From Candidatus Pantoea varia (GTDB lineage Bacteria > Pseudomonadota > Gammaproteobacteria > Enterobacterales > Enterobacteriaceae), in NCBI RefSeq assembly GCF_900115075.1, contig NZ_FOVG01000003.1, positions 186,001 to 250,000 on the forward strand: DNA of 64,000 nucleotides, written 5' to 3'. Positions 53,271 through 62,786 of this stretch are shown here, piece by piece (positions within the stretch are counted from its first letter, which is position 1; every line of letters begins with the position of its first letter). The notes under the pieces are model-generated. The model saw only the letters and a list, made by a program, of their open reading frames with translations. It was not told the DNA's origin and did not search any database. The position numbers were made by a program, and so were the translations under genes.

Positions 53271-54119
53271 TTACGCTTTTGGCGCGACATCTTCGCCAAA
53301 CCATTTCATCGACAGTTTGCTCAGCGTTCCGTCTTTGATCATGGAGTCCAGCGCCTGATTCAGTACCTGCTGCAGCTCGCTGTTGCCTTTACGCAGACCA
53401 ATCGCCGAGCCTGCCCCCAGCACGCCACCCGAGAAGCCGTAGCCGCTGCTACTGATCGCATCGCTGTTTTTTTTCACGAAGGCATTAAGGTTAGTGCGTG
53501 AAGCCATGACGGCATCAACGCGGCCATTCATCAGATCAGCGAAGGTTTCAGGACCCGCCTGATAAGTGCGGATGGTGGCTACATCGCCCAGGTATTTCTG
53601 CAGGAAGTCCGCCTGAATGGTGGCAACCTGAACCGCAATAGTTTTGCCTTTGAACGTGGTTTTCAGATCGTCGATCGCTTTTTTCATGCCGGCATCGTCA
53701 TCCGCCGTCACCACCGTGCCACTACCTGGCAGCGTGGCGAGCGGGCTTTTTTTCGCGGTTACAAAACTGGAGACGCTGACGGTGTACTCATGCGTGAAGT
53801 CGATCGCTTCAGCGCGTTTTGGCGTCACGGTCACCGCATCGACCACCGCATCATATTTACCGTCGATCAGTCCTGGGATCATGCCTGACCATTTCTGCGC
53901 GATGATTTCATATTTAAAACCCGCGCGTTTTGCCAGCTCCGCTACCATATCCGGCTCATAGCCGACGATTTTACCGCTCGGGGTGGTCTGGTTAAACGGA
54001 GGATAAGCCGCTTCGGTGGCAAACTTCAGGGTACCGAAATCTTTCGCCTGGCTGAATGCGGAAGTGGCGAGCAGCGCCACGGTCAGAGAAGCCGTGAACA
54101 GGCGGTTGCGCATCATCAT
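53271..54119 (-). CDS. Polar amino-acid periplasmic binding protein
   Basis: 282 aa, SBP_bac_3. Signal peptide to about residue 25 (LTVALLATSAFSQA), then LKFATEAAYPPFNQTTPSGK, GYEPDMVAELAKRAG, and the ligand-contacting VTPKRAEAIDFTHEY segment typical of Lys/Arg/Orn/His or opine binders. First transporter gene. Basic amino acid or derivative is a reasonable ligand guess. Confidence 0.92.
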   Translation of the reverse strand: MMMRNRLFTASLTVALLATSAFSQAKDFGTLKFATEAAYPPFNQTTPSGKIVGYEPDMVAELAKRAGFKYEIIAQKWSGMIPGLIDGKYDAVVDAVTVTPKRAEAIDFTHEYTVSVSSFVTAKKSPLATLPGSGTVVTADDDAGMKKAIDDLKTTFKGKTIAVQVATIQADFLQKYLGDVATIRTYQAGPETFADLMNGRVDAVMASRTNLNAFVKKNSDAISSSGYGFSGGVLGAGSAIGLRKGNSELQQVLNQALDSMIKDGTLSKLSMKWFGEDVAPKA

Positions 54120-54140
54120 ATAAACCTCATGTATTTATTA

Positions 54141-55328
54141 TTAAGAGAGTAAGTCAATCGCAAGGCGGGTCAGCGCCTGCGTCCCGGCGGCAATGCTGCG
54201 TTCATCCGGCTGATAGTCGGAGTTATGCAGATGATCGTCACGGCCCGGTGTGGCAGACCCGATATGGATCTGGCAACCCGGTACCCGTTCAGTAAACAGT
54301 GAAAAATCCTCGGCACCAAAGCTGGCGCTGGGCTGCGCGATGATGGTCTTTTCAAACTGATGCGACAGAATCTCTTCCAGAGAATCGATCAGGCGGTCGT
54401 CATTCATTAATGGCGGCACGCCTCGCTGGAAGTTAACTTCCACCCGCACGTTTTGCGCCAGCGCCACCCCTTCGCACATCCGTTTGAACGACGATTCCAT
54501 GGCGGCGCGCACTTGCGGCGATTTGGTGCGGATGGTGCCCTGAAACAGGCAGCTATCGGGAATGATGTTGTGGGTGGTGCCGCCCTGAATGTGCCCGATG
54601 GTTAATACTGCGGAGTGAGCGGGATCGCGTTCACGCGAGATGATGGTCTGAAGCTGGCTGATGAGATGCACGGTCGCGATGATCGGATCGGTGCCCATGT
54701 GCGGACGGGCCGCGTGGGTCGATACGCCATGTACCGTCACGTCGAATTCATCGCTGGAGGCGGTACTGGCCCCGCGCGTCAGGGCGACTTCCCCCGCAGC
54801 CAGTTCAGGCTTGTTATGCAGGGTGACAGCCCAGTCGATGCCGTCTGCCACACCGTCGGCGATCATCGCCTCAGCGCCACTTTCTGGCGTCTCTTCCGCA
54901 GGCTGGAATATCAGCCGAACGCGCCCTTTGAGCTTTTGACGATAGTAAGGCAGTATCGTTGCCACTCCCAGCATCGTGGCCGTGTGAATATCGTGACCAC
55001 AGGCGTGCATTTTTCCGGGATAGCGGCTGGCAAAGGGCAAACCGGTCTGCTCATGGATCGGCAGCGCATCCATATCAGCGCGCAACAGCAGTGTTTTGCC
55101 CGGCTCTGCGCCCTCGATATCCACCACGACCCCCGTGCGGCCAACGCCGGTGCGAGGATGGAGTCCCAGCGCCTGCAGATAGTCGGTTACCAGACTGGCG
55201 GTGCGCAGCGTATCAAAGCCTAATTCCGGATGCGCATGGATATCACGTCGAATCGCCACTAACTGCGATTCAAGTTCATTAACTCTGGCTTTTATTTCCC
55301 CGGCCAGTCGTGCTTTTTCCTGATTCAT
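54141..55328 (-). CDS. M20-family amidohydrolase (HipO/AbgB-like)
   Basis: 395 aa from the ATG at 55328; the frame runs 19 codons further but without a ribosome site. Zn/Mn ligands and catalytic residues: MHACGHDIHTAT (Cys, His, Asp), FQPAEETPESGA (Glu pair), HAARPHMGTDP in the dimerisation domain, and SFGAEDFSLF near the end. These enzymes cleave N-acyl amino acids (hippurate, N-acetyl amino acids, IAA conjugates). It is followed after 21 bp by the amino-acid importer genes, so hydrolysis and uptake of the product or conjugate may be linked. Confidence 0.92.
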   Translation of the reverse strand: MNQEKARLAGEIKARVNELESQLVAIRRDIHAHPELGFDTLRTASLVTDYLQALGLHPRTGVGRTGVVVDIEGAEPGKTLLLRADMDALPIHEQTGLPFASRYPGKMHACGHDIHTATMLGVATILPYYRQKLKGRVRLIFQPAEETPESGAEAMIADGVADGIDWAVTLHNKPELAAGEVALTRGASTASSDEFDVTVHGVSTHAARPHMGTDPIIATVHLISQLQTIISRERDPAHSAVLTIGHIQGGTTHNIIPDSCLFQGTIRTKSPQVRAAMESSFKRMCEGVALAQNVRVEVNFQRGVPPLMNDDRLIDSLEEILSHQFEKTIIAQPSASFGAEDFSLFTERVPGCQIHIGSATPGRDDHLHNSDYQPDERSIAAGTQALTRLAIDLLS

Positions 55329-55569
55329 AGCAGCCCCGGCAATATGCGGTCGGCACTCTGTTGCCGACCGCCATTTTAATCTCATCCTGATGGCGGACGT
55401 TGATGACCGTTTATTTATTCACAGCACGCGACAGAAAGCAACGCGCAACAGGCTGCTCTACATACTTAAAAATCAATAAGATAGTGTTATTTATTGGAAA
55501 CCTGTATGAGATAACAGCAGATCAGCAATAATATTAATAATCCGCCACACGACATAACTTTCCCTACTT

Positions 55570-56469
55570 TCACTGAGCGGATATTTCGCTTTTATCCGCA
55601 GAGGGAATAAAGAAGTCTGCCAGTATTTGCGCTAATTTCACCGGTTGTTCGTCGGGGATAAAATGGCCACAGTTGAGAACAGTTTCACTGCTTACCTGAT
55701 GCGCTACGGTGCGCAGCGGGCTGGCCATATCGGGCATCGATCCCTGGTCGGCACTGACAGCCAGCAGCGGTAATGCCAGTTTGCCTTTTAACGCGCGCTG
55801 TCGATTCTGCTCTGCCGACTGAGCGAAAGCGCGGTAAAACGCCAGTCCGGCCCGCAAGGCGCCGGGCTGCTGAAAAACGCGCAGATATTCATGACGGGCC
55901 GCCGCATCTATGCAATGTGGATTGGCTGACTTACGGTTAAAAAACCAGTCGAGGTAGAGCCCCTCTCTGCCCGTGATCAGCGCTTCCGGTAAATCATCCA
56001 CACAGTGAAATCCAAAATGCCAGGTTTTCCAGGCGCTATCACCCACCATTGGCAGCAAGTCAGGCAGCGTGATGCCGGGAATGCCGCCATCCAGCAGCGC
56101 GAGACGGCTGACCTTTTCGGGATGGCCTGCCGCCAGTGACCAGGCGACCCACGCCCCGATATCATGCCCGGCCAGATGAAAGTGTTCGATACCCAGCGAA
56201 TTCAGCAGCGCCAGTATGCGCTCTGCCACGCTGTCAGTGTCGTAACCACTGGCTGGAAAGTCAGAATCACCCTGCCCTGGCAGGTCGGGTGCGATCACAT
56301 GAAAGCGGCTGGCAAGCAAGGGAATAACCTCCCGCCAGGCATAACTGCTTTGCGGGAAACCCGCCAGCAGAACCACCGTCTCATCGTGTTTACTGCCTGC
56401 GCTGAGGTAGTGTAGTCGCTGCGAGTCAATATGAATAAAGTGGTGCTGGTAGCGTGGATAAAAACGCAT
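55570..56469 (-). CDS. Alpha/beta hydrolase, epoxide-hydrolase/dehalogenase type
   Basis: 299 aa from the ATG at 56469, preceded by an ideal AGGAGGTTTT. Oxyanion segment LLAGFPQSSYAWREVIPLL (core HG-x-P replaced by AGFP), nucleophile elbow LAGHDIGAWVAW with Asp as nucleophile, and NCGHFIPDEQP carrying the catalytic His. An Asp nucleophile indicates epoxide hydrolase or haloalkane/fluoroacetate dehalogenase chemistry rather than an esterase. Directly follows a TetR gene in the same direction (50-bp gap), likely its regulator. Confidence 0.87.
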   Translation of the reverse strand: MRFYPRYQHHFIHIDSQRLHYLSAGSKHDETVVLLAGFPQSSYAWREVIPLLASRFHVIAPDLPGQGDSDFPASGYDTDSVAERILALLNSLGIEHFHLAGHDIGAWVAWSLAAGHPEKVSRLALLDGGIPGITLPDLLPMVGDSAWKTWHFGFHCVDDLPEALITGREGLYLDWFFNRKSANPHCIDAAARHEYLRVFQQPGALRAGLAFYRAFAQSAEQNRQRALKGKLALPLLAVSADQGSMPDMASPLRTVAHQVSSETVLNCGHFIPDEQPVKLAQILADFFIPSADKSEISAQ

Positions 56470-56519
56470 AAAACCTCCTGATAATAAGGAAACCATCACT
56501 TCCTTAATGAGTAAAAAAT

Positions 56520-57122
56520 TTAGTCCAGTAATTTCAGCGCCAGGGGGATGATACTGGCATCGGGCCGGGTTGCAGCAACTTTACCGGCTACGCGCATCCC
56601 CAGCACGATGCAAAGCATCAGTGAAGCGGTGGCGTCCCGGTCCAGTGCAGGATTGACCGATCCATCCTGCTGCCCCAGGCTGATTATCTGCTGCAGATTC
56701 TGCTGGTTGCGTATTAGCGCCGCGCTGACGGCCCCGGCAAGCTCCTCATCCAGAGTTTGCAGCTCCACGGCGCTAACGGCCACCAGACAGCCGCGTTCAC
56801 CTTCGACATCGCGCACGGAATCCACATAAAAATCGAGTAGCGCCGCCAGTTGCTCACGGCCATTTTCACATTGCGCCAGCCGCGCGGCTAAACTGCTGTT
56901 ACGCATTGAGAGATAGCGAGCGAAGACATTTGCAAACAGCGTGCGCTTGTCGGTAAAAGCTTTATAGATGCTGCCCGTAGTCAGCTGCATAGCCTGGCCC
57001 AAATCGCCGATCGAGGTGGCGTGATAGCCCTTTTGCCGGAATACCAGCATCGCGCTGTCGAGCGCCGCATCGGTATCAAACGCCCGCGGTCGTCCCCGCT
57101 CTTTATAACGGTTATCGTTCAT
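56520..57122 (-). CDS. TetR-family repressor
   Basis: 200 aa from the ATG at 57122; the frame extends 24 codons upstream, and an ATG at 57134 is also possible. HTH: TSIGDLGQAMQLTTGSIYKAFTDKR (core LGQAMQLTTGSIYKAF). RERGRPRAFD-type N-terminus and the ERGCLVAVSAVEL segment are typical of the TetR branch next to oxidoreductases and hydrolases. Upstream lies AATGATCATT, a candidate operator. Co-directional with the hydrolase. Confidence 0.88.
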   Translation of the reverse strand: MNDNRYKERGRPRAFDTDAALDSAMLVFRQKGYHATSIGDLGQAMQLTTGSIYKAFTDKRTLFANVFARYLSMRNSSLAARLAQCENGREQLAALLDFYVDSVRDVEGERGCLVAVSAVELQTLDEELAGAVSAALIRNQQNLQQIISLGQQDGSVNPALDRDATASLMLCIVLGMRVAGKVAATRPDASIIPLALKLLD

Positions 57123-57139
57123 CGCAAACACCATTAGAG

Positions 57140-57149
57140 AATGATCATT
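57140..57149. promoter_or_regulatory. Palindrome upstream of TetR, possible operator
   Basis: AATGATCATT, a perfect 10-bp palindrome within GA(G/A)AATGATCATTTCC, about 18 bp before the TetR start. Confidence 0.45.
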
Positions 57150-57393
57150 TCCTTTAAGATAGCCTGATATGCCCGGCAAATAAAGGCACTTCATGAAAGA
57201 CTAAATATTCGTCTTCTGAGACGCACTTTCCGACGCGTTGCGCCTACAGAAGCAGGAGAGAATTATCGCCTGCCTCTCGCCACGCATTGCCGCTCCTGAG
57301 CAGGTGCTGGAATCTCAGGTTAACTCCATTGGCTAATGGCTTTACCTGCTCCTCCGTGAGTGTTTATCAGGTCCTGACATTTGCGCCTGCCAA

Positions 57394-57423
57394 CCAAATG
57401 GTTATAATTAAATTACCAATTGG
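57394..57423. promoter_or_regulatory. Inverted repeat at the Xre-RES promoter
   Basis: CCAAaTGGT-N12-ACCAaTTGG. Each arm is itself a CCAA/TTGG-type near-palindrome, and a TATAAT sits between them, so a -10 element lies inside the operator. Autoregulation by the antitoxin is expected. Confidence 0.65.
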
Positions 57424-57432
57424 AGGTGAGTA

Positions 57433-57876
57433 ATGAAAACATTCAGCTTTTCTGCGACTAAGACCAGACCGCCACGCTTATGGCAGGCTGCGGGCCTGCA
57501 CAACGCTGATGGGGTTGCCCTGCTGGGCCAGATCAATGATGGCCTTGATGGCAACGTGGCTCACCTCATCATCGACTGGGCGAAGATGACACAAAACGAC
57601 CTGCGCAAAATGTCCGGTATTCCTTCCACGACGTTTAGCCGTGGCGTGAAAGCGAAATTCAGCCCTGAACAAAGCGAACGACTGGTGCGCATTATCCGCG
57701 TTATTGATCGGGCAGTTGAACTGTTCGAAGGTGATAAGGATGAAGCGCAAAAATGGCTGAATGAGCCTAACCGGGCGTTGAGCTGGAAAATGCCAGCAGA
57801 ACTGATGGCATCTGAAACCGGGGCTTACGAGGTCATGAAATTAATTACGCGCCTGGAGCATGGAGTTTACTCTTGA
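57433..57876 (+). CDS. Xre/MbcA/ParS-type antitoxin
   Basis: 147 aa. N-terminal Xre-like helices (QNDLRKMSGIPSTTFSRGVK) and the C-terminal DUF2384 toxin-binding domain (RVIDRAVELFEGDKDEAQKW, LNEPNRALSWKMPAELMAS, GAYEVMKLITRLEHGVY). GGAGGTGAGTA lies before the ATG. Overlaps the toxin start (TTGA). Neutralises the RES toxin and should repress its own promoter through the inverted repeat upstream. Confidence 0.92.
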   Translation: MKTFSFSATKTRPPRLWQAAGLHNADGVALLGQINDGLDGNVAHLIIDWAKMTQNDLRKMSGIPSTTFSRGVKAKFSPEQSERLVRIIRVIDRAVELFEGDKDEAQKWLNEPNRALSWKMPAELMASETGAYEVMKLITRLEHGVYS

Positions 57877-58343
57877 TCCTCTACAGGCTGACCAAGACAA
57901 AATATCTTTCGACAGCCTGGACGGGATTCGGCGCAAAAGAGGCGGGCGGCCGCTGGAACAGCATCGGCATCTCCATGGTTTATGTATCAGAAACAGCCTC
58001 ACTAACGTTGCTGGAAACACTGGTCCATCTGCACTCAGCACACATCCTGGACGCTTTTACCCTACTGCGCATCGATGTCCCCGATGCGCTGATACAGACC
58101 GCCGATAGCAGTGAGTTGCCTGTAAACTGGGCCGATGAAGACGCACCGGCGGAACTGGCTGACTATGGCGACGCCTGGTGTTCTGCCTGCGATGCGGTTG
58201 CGTTGCGCGTACCCAGTGCACTCTCCCCCGTAGAACACAATTACCTGTTAAATCCTGAACACCCTGAGTTTCCCCGGATCGTTCAACAGGCTGAGGCCAT
58301 TCCGTTCCGGTTTGATCGTCGGCTGAAACCGGACCGTAAATAG
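57873..58343 (+). CDS. RES-domain toxin (NAD+-depleting)
   Basis: 156 aa from a TTG start (GGAG seven bases upstream) overlapping the antitoxin stop. RES residues are present: Arg in LYRLTKTKY, GAKEAGGRWNSIG (Gly-Gly-Arg-Trp-Asn), Glu in TLLETLVHLHS and Ser in ALRVPSALSPVEHNYLLN. Family members resemble ADP-ribosyltransferases and deplete NAD+ when free of antitoxin. The intact operon should be a working type II toxin-antitoxin module. Confidence 0.9.
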   Translation: MILYRLTKTKYLSTAWTGFGAKEAGGRWNSIGISMVYVSETASLTLLETLVHLHSAHILDAFTLLRIDVPDALIQTADSSELPVNWADEDAPAELADYGDAWCSACDAVALRVPSALSPVEHNYLLNPEHPEFPRIVQQAEAIPFRFDRRLKPDRK

Positions 58344-58522
58344 ACTAACCGGATAGCAACAGGTTGCGCATTCGGGCATTGAACAACAACTGAGAGCCAT
58401 TGATCATCGGTTCTGAAGCGCCTCTCCTAACCAGGCACCCTGCCACCCTCTGACCTGACGCAAAGCACTGACACTTAAGCCTCATCTATACTGCAGCTTA
58501 TCTTTGCTGAAGGAGCCCAATC

Positions 58523-59551
58523 ATGGGACTGAGCTGGTTTACTCTCTGGCCGCCACTGGCGCGCGTGCTGTTTATCCTCGCCTGCCTGACCATTATCCTC
58601 ACCGGCCTCTATCTGGCGGCACCGCTCATCAATCAGGTACTGCTGGCGATGTTACTGGCCATCATGCTTGATCCGCTGATTACCCGGCTGGAAAACAAAC
58701 GCATACCGCGCATCGTCTCGTCACTGCTGGTGATTATGCTGATGCTGTTGATCATGGTGGTCACTATCCTCAAGTTAACCGTGCTGACGCCCGATTTAAT
58801 GCAGCTCAGCCGCCAGGCACCCGTGCTGCTGGCGGCCCGACTTGAACAGCTGACGCTGGCCTTTGCCCGGCTTGATATCGGTATGACACCCGACCAGTTG
58901 CTGACCTTTGTGGATGCGGGTGCAATAGTGCGCATCGTCACAGCATTTCTGACGCAAATCCCGGGGGTCATCTCATGGTGGATCATGGTGTTTCTGATGC
59001 TGCTGTTTATGCTCTATGAGATGCCGCTGCTGAAAGCAGCACTGCAACAGCGGGTTACGGGAAAACATCAGGCCTTTTATCTGGCGCTGCAGGAGGGCAT
59101 TCAGAGCGTGATTGTCTATGCCCGGGTGAAAACGCTGACCAGTATTCTGGGCGGGGTGATCGTCGGGGTGGGTGCGCATCTGATTGGACTGAAGTTTGCT
59201 TTTTTCTGGGGCGTACTGATGTTCATCTTTAATTACGTGCCCGTTCTTGGCTCCTTTCTGGCCGCCATTCCGCCGGTCATTCAGAGTTACATTATGTTCG
59301 ATTTACAGGTTGCGCTGGCGGTAGCCGGATTCTTTGTGGTGCTGAACCTCTGCCTCAGTTCGGTAATCGAACCGCTGCTGATTGGTAAGCGACTTAACCT
59401 GGCGCTGACCACGCAGCTGCTGGCGTTTTTGTTCTGGCAGGCATTGTTGGGGATTACGGGCGGGATACTGGCCATTCCATTGACCTATCTGATTAAGAAG
59501 GTCCTGCTGGCGAGCTATCCGCAGCAGGACCCGGAGGCAGAATTAACTTAG
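58523..59551 (+). CDS. AI-2E-family (PerM/YdiK-like) transporter
   Basis: 342 aa with about eight helices: two at each end of a central amphipathic region, and a conserved core VIVGVGAHLIGLKFAFFWGV, FNYVPVLGSFLAAIPPVI and the C-terminal GILAIPLTYLIKKVL. AAGGAGCCCAATC ribosome site. Family members export autoinducer-2 or act as cation/proton antiporters. Convergent with the P-type ATPase; stop codons overlap by 9 bp. Confidence 0.9.
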   Translation: MGLSWFTLWPPLARVLFILACLTIILTGLYLAAPLINQVLLAMLLAIMLDPLITRLENKRIPRIVSSLLVIMLMLLIMVVTILKLTVLTPDLMQLSRQAPVLLAARLEQLTLAFARLDIGMTPDQLLTFVDAGAIVRIVTAFLTQIPGVISWWIMVFLMLLFMLYEMPLLKAALQQRVTGKHQAFYLALQEGIQSVIVYARVKTLTSILGGVIVGVGAHLIGLKFAFFWGVLMFIFNYVPVLGSFLAAIPPVIQSYIMFDLQVALAVAGFFVVLNLCLSSVIEPLLIGKRLNLALTTQLLAFLFWQALLGITGGILAIPLTYLIKKVLLASYPQQDPEAELT

Positions 59552-62272
59552 TGATGGCGTCTTCACCCGCCATGCACGGGTGAGGCGTTTCTCGATCTCA
59601 ACCACGATGAAGATCGCGATGCTGACAATCAGCGAAATCAGCCAGTAGTTAATCGGCAGCGGACGCGTACCAAACAGCGTGTTCATCAATGGCACATAGA
59701 TAATGATCGCCTGAAGGACAATCAGCACCAGCGTCACCAGCCAGATTCCACGGTTTTTCAGCAGACCGCGATCCAGTGAGAAGCCATCTGAATTACGGCA
59801 GTTAAGCATGTAAGCCCACTGCGCGGTAACCAGCATCTGCAGCAGCACGGTGCGGATAAACTCAGCACTGTAGCCGCGCGGTTGCAGCCAGGCTTCCAGC
59901 ACAAAGGCACTGATCGAAATCAGCAGGCCAACAAACACCACGCGCCAGATAGCGTAAGCGTCCATCACATGCGCTTTCACATTGCGCGGTGGCCGGCGCA
60001 TCGCATTCGCTTCCGCAGGCTCAAACGCCAGACCAAACGACAGCGTGGCTGACGTCGCCATGTTCATCCAGAGAATCTGAACCGGGGTCAACGGCAGCAG
60101 ATTACCCATCAGAATCGCGATAATAATCAGCAGACCCTGCGCCAGGTTAGTCGGCATGATAAACAGAATGGTTTTCTTGAGGTTGTCGTAAACCCGCCGT
60201 CCTTCTTTAACTGCCGCAGCAATAGTGGCGAAGTTATCGTCGGCCAGAATCATATCGGCCGCCTCTTTTGTTACCTCGGTGCCTTTGATGCCCATTGCAA
60301 TGCCAACGTTGGCCTGTTTCAGCGCCGGGGCGTCGTTGACGCCGTCGCCGGTCATGCCGACGATCTCACCGCTGGCTTCCAGCGCTTTCACCAGACGCAG
60401 TTTATGTTCAGGGCTGGTGCGGGCAAAAATGTCATAGGTTTTTGCGGCTTCGGCCAGTTCGGCGTCGCTCATGTGTTCAAGCTGGTAGCCGGTGATGGCA
60501 GCCTGGCTGTTACCAATCCCCAGCATCTGACCAATCGCCATCGCGGTTTCCTGATGGTCACCGGTGATCATTTTGACGCGAATGCCCGCTTTCTGACACT
60601 CGTCAATAGCGGCAATCGCCTCGGGACGTGGGGGATCCATCATGCAGGCCAGCCCCAGCAGCACCATGTCACTTTTCAGATCGGCATGATCCAGCGAGGT
60701 AACGGGGGAAGAGGTTCTCTTCCAGGCGGCGGCCACGGTGCGCAGCCCTTCGCTGGCGTAGGTGGTGATGGCGGCATCCCAGTACGCACGGTCTATCGGC
60801 TCGGCACCTTCCGGTGTTTGCTGCTGCTGACACAGCGTCAGCAGCACGTCTGGCGCACCGGTCAGCAGCACATAAGATTCGCCGTTGGCAACACAGCTGA
60901 CCGACATATATTTATAGAGGGAATCGAATGGCAGCTTGCTCACCACCTCAACCGGCTGAGGTGTCGTCTGGCCCTTTGCCGCCAGCACCTTCAGCGCACC
61001 TTCAGTCGGGCCGCCAACAATCGTCCAGTGCCCCTGACTTTCCTGACGCAATTGGCTTTCATTACAGGTGTCGACCGCATGCAGGAACTGCTGAAACAGC
61101 GGATCCTGTGCCGCAGAGCGTCCACTGGTGTCGCCCTGCTCAGCCACAATCTCACCTTTAGGTTCGTAGCTGTTTCCGCTGACGCGCCAGCGGCTCTTCG
61201 CCAGCACCACCGCTTTCACCGTCATCTCATTCATGGTGAGCGTGCCGGTTTTGTCGGAGCAGATCACGGACATCGCACCCAGGGTTTCAACAGTTGGCAG
61301 CTTACGGATAATCGCCTGGGTGCGCGCCATCGACTGCACACCCAACGACAGGATGATGGAGATAATAGCAGGCAGCCCTTCCGGAACCGCAGCAACCGCC
61401 AGGCTGATTACGGACAGAGACAGTTCGCCCAATGGAATATCACGCAGCAGATAGCCGAAGATAAACAGGGCGACCATCATCAGCAGGATGATGAAAAAGA
61501 TCGCTTTCCCGAGTTTGTCGATCTGCACCAGCAGTGGGGTTTTAACCTCTTTTATGCCGCTGATCATCTCGTTGATATGACCCAGCTCAGTATCACCGCC
61601 GCTGGCGATCACCACGCCTGCCGCGGTGCCGGAACTCACGGTGGTGCCTGAGAAAACCAGGTTCAGACGGTCGCCCAGCGATTTTTCACCGCTCAGCGTA
61701 TCGGTGCTCTTCGACACCACCGTCGACTCCCCGGTGAGAATCGCCTCTTCAACGCGCAGATTGTTGACCTCAAACAGTCGCAAATCAGCCGGGATCTTGT
61801 CGCCGGGGCGTAACATCACGACGTCACCGACCACGATATCGCGCGTCGCAACCGTGACCTGTTTGCCGTCCCGCACCAGCATCGCTTCACTGGCGAGCAT
61901 GTTCTGGATACTTTTCAGTGACTTCTCAGCATTATTCTCCTGAATAAAACCGATCAGGGCATTGATGACGGCCACGCCAATAATGACAAAGGTATCAACC
62001 CAGTGTCCCATGATTGCGGTTATTACCGCCGCAGCCAGCAGAATATAGATCAGCACATCTTTAAAGTGCGCGATGAATTTGACCAGGGCAGATTGCTCGG
62101 CTTTTTGCGGAAGCGCGTTGGGACCCTGTTTCTGCAGACGTTCCTGTGCGGTGGCAGTCGATAATCCTGCGGGTGAACTCTGCAGGTCAGAAAATATCTC
62201 GGCCACACTACGCTGATACCAGCGGCGCTCAGATAAAGCTAACGCTTTATCCTGCTTATCATTATTTAGCAT
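59543..62272 (-). CDS. P2-type cation-transporting ATPase
   Basis: 909 aa from the ATG at 62272 (ACGAGG upstream). Complete P-type machinery: N-terminal cation-ATPase domain, ILTGEST actuator loop, VAAVPEGLPAI in TM4, phosphorylation site CSDKTGTLTMN, KLPFDS nucleotide site, MITGDHQETA and MTGDGVNDAPALK hinge, ten membrane helices. The PEGLP motif and ILWMNMATSATLSFGLAFEP point to the Ca2+/Na+-type P2 group rather than MgtA. Ion specificity is unproven. Monocistronic. Confidence 0.92.
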   Translation of the reverse strand: MLNNDKQDKALALSERRWYQRSVAEIFSDLQSSPAGLSTATAQERLQKQGPNALPQKAEQSALVKFIAHFKDVLIYILLAAAVITAIMGHWVDTFVIIGVAVINALIGFIQENNAEKSLKSIQNMLASEAMLVRDGKQVTVATRDIVVGDVVMLRPGDKIPADLRLFEVNNLRVEEAILTGESTVVSKSTDTLSGEKSLGDRLNLVFSGTTVSSGTAAGVVIASGGDTELGHINEMISGIKEVKTPLLVQIDKLGKAIFFIILLMMVALFIFGYLLRDIPLGELSLSVISLAVAAVPEGLPAIISIILSLGVQSMARTQAIIRKLPTVETLGAMSVICSDKTGTLTMNEMTVKAVVLAKSRWRVSGNSYEPKGEIVAEQGDTSGRSAAQDPLFQQFLHAVDTCNESQLRQESQGHWTIVGGPTEGALKVLAAKGQTTPQPVEVVSKLPFDSLYKYMSVSCVANGESYVLLTGAPDVLLTLCQQQQTPEGAEPIDRAYWDAAITTYASEGLRTVAAAWKRTSSPVTSLDHADLKSDMVLLGLACMMDPPRPEAIAAIDECQKAGIRVKMITGDHQETAMAIGQMLGIGNSQAAITGYQLEHMSDAELAEAAKTYDIFARTSPEHKLRLVKALEASGEIVGMTGDGVNDAPALKQANVGIAMGIKGTEVTKEAADMILADDNFATIAAAVKEGRRVYDNLKKTILFIMPTNLAQGLLIIIAILMGNLLPLTPVQILWMNMATSATLSFGLAFEPAEANAMRRPPRNVKAHVMDAYAIWRVVFVGLLISISAFVLEAWLQPRGYSAEFIRTVLLQMLVTAQWAYMLNCRNSDGFSLDRGLLKNRGIWLVTLVLIVLQAIIIYVPLMNTLFGTRPLPINYWLISLIVSIAIFIVVEIEKRLTRAWRVKTPSLS

Positions 62273-62524
62273 ATATAAACCTCGTGCCATTTAGCGATGA
62301 ATTAAAGGCGCAATTAAAAGGCAGGCATTTTGCGACATGCCTCTCCCGCCGGTAATGACCGATATCATATTTACGTAAGAAACATCTGATGAATAACATA
62401 AAATGGCTAAATTAAATCTAACCTATATTATGAGAATGACAACGTTGTTTTCGTTTAGCTATTGTTTAAGCAGGCTGATGCAGTGTGCAACGGCTTATAC
62501 TCTGGCTCGAAAAAGGAAACTCTG

Positions 62525-62635
62525 ATGAAAAAACAAAGCATTATCATGCTTTGCGGTTTCGTTATTCTCGCGGTTGCCGCAACCACGCTGGTGGGCTTAC
62601 TCACCTGGCTTGTCGTCTCGCAGATGGCAGCATAA
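62525..62635 (+). CDS. Small membrane protein (36 aa)
   Basis: Frame MKKQSIIMLCGFVILAVAA then TTLVGLLTWLVVSQMAA, one long hydrophobic helix with a positively charged start. AAAGGAAACTCTG gives a good ribosome site, and a hairpin follows the stop by 11 bp, so this is a well-formed transcription unit. No family recognised. Confidence 0.65.
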   Translation: MKKQSIIMLCGFVILAVAATTLVGLLTWLVVSQMAA

Positions 62636-62646
62636 CCCGATTCAGG

Positions 62647-62667
62647 CGAAGCGGCCCTGCCGCTTCG
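62647..62667 (+). terminator. Hairpin 3' of the small membrane protein gene
   Basis: CGAAGCGG-CCCTG-CCGCTTCG perfect 8-bp stem; weak T tract (TTAAACTT) after it. Confidence 0.65.
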
Positions 62668-62786
62668 TTAAACTTATAGAACGAAGATTAAAAATTATTT
62701 TATCCCGGTCGCGATAAGCATCAGGGCTAATGACGCCTTAACGCTTATTAAACTGCTGTGAAATAGCTGATGTTAAGGCGAAGAAT

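Noticed and set aside
60404..61651. 415-codon plus-strand frame
   Set aside because: Antisense shadow of the P-type ATPase; His/Gln/Arg-rich composition typical of reverse frames in GC-rich genes.
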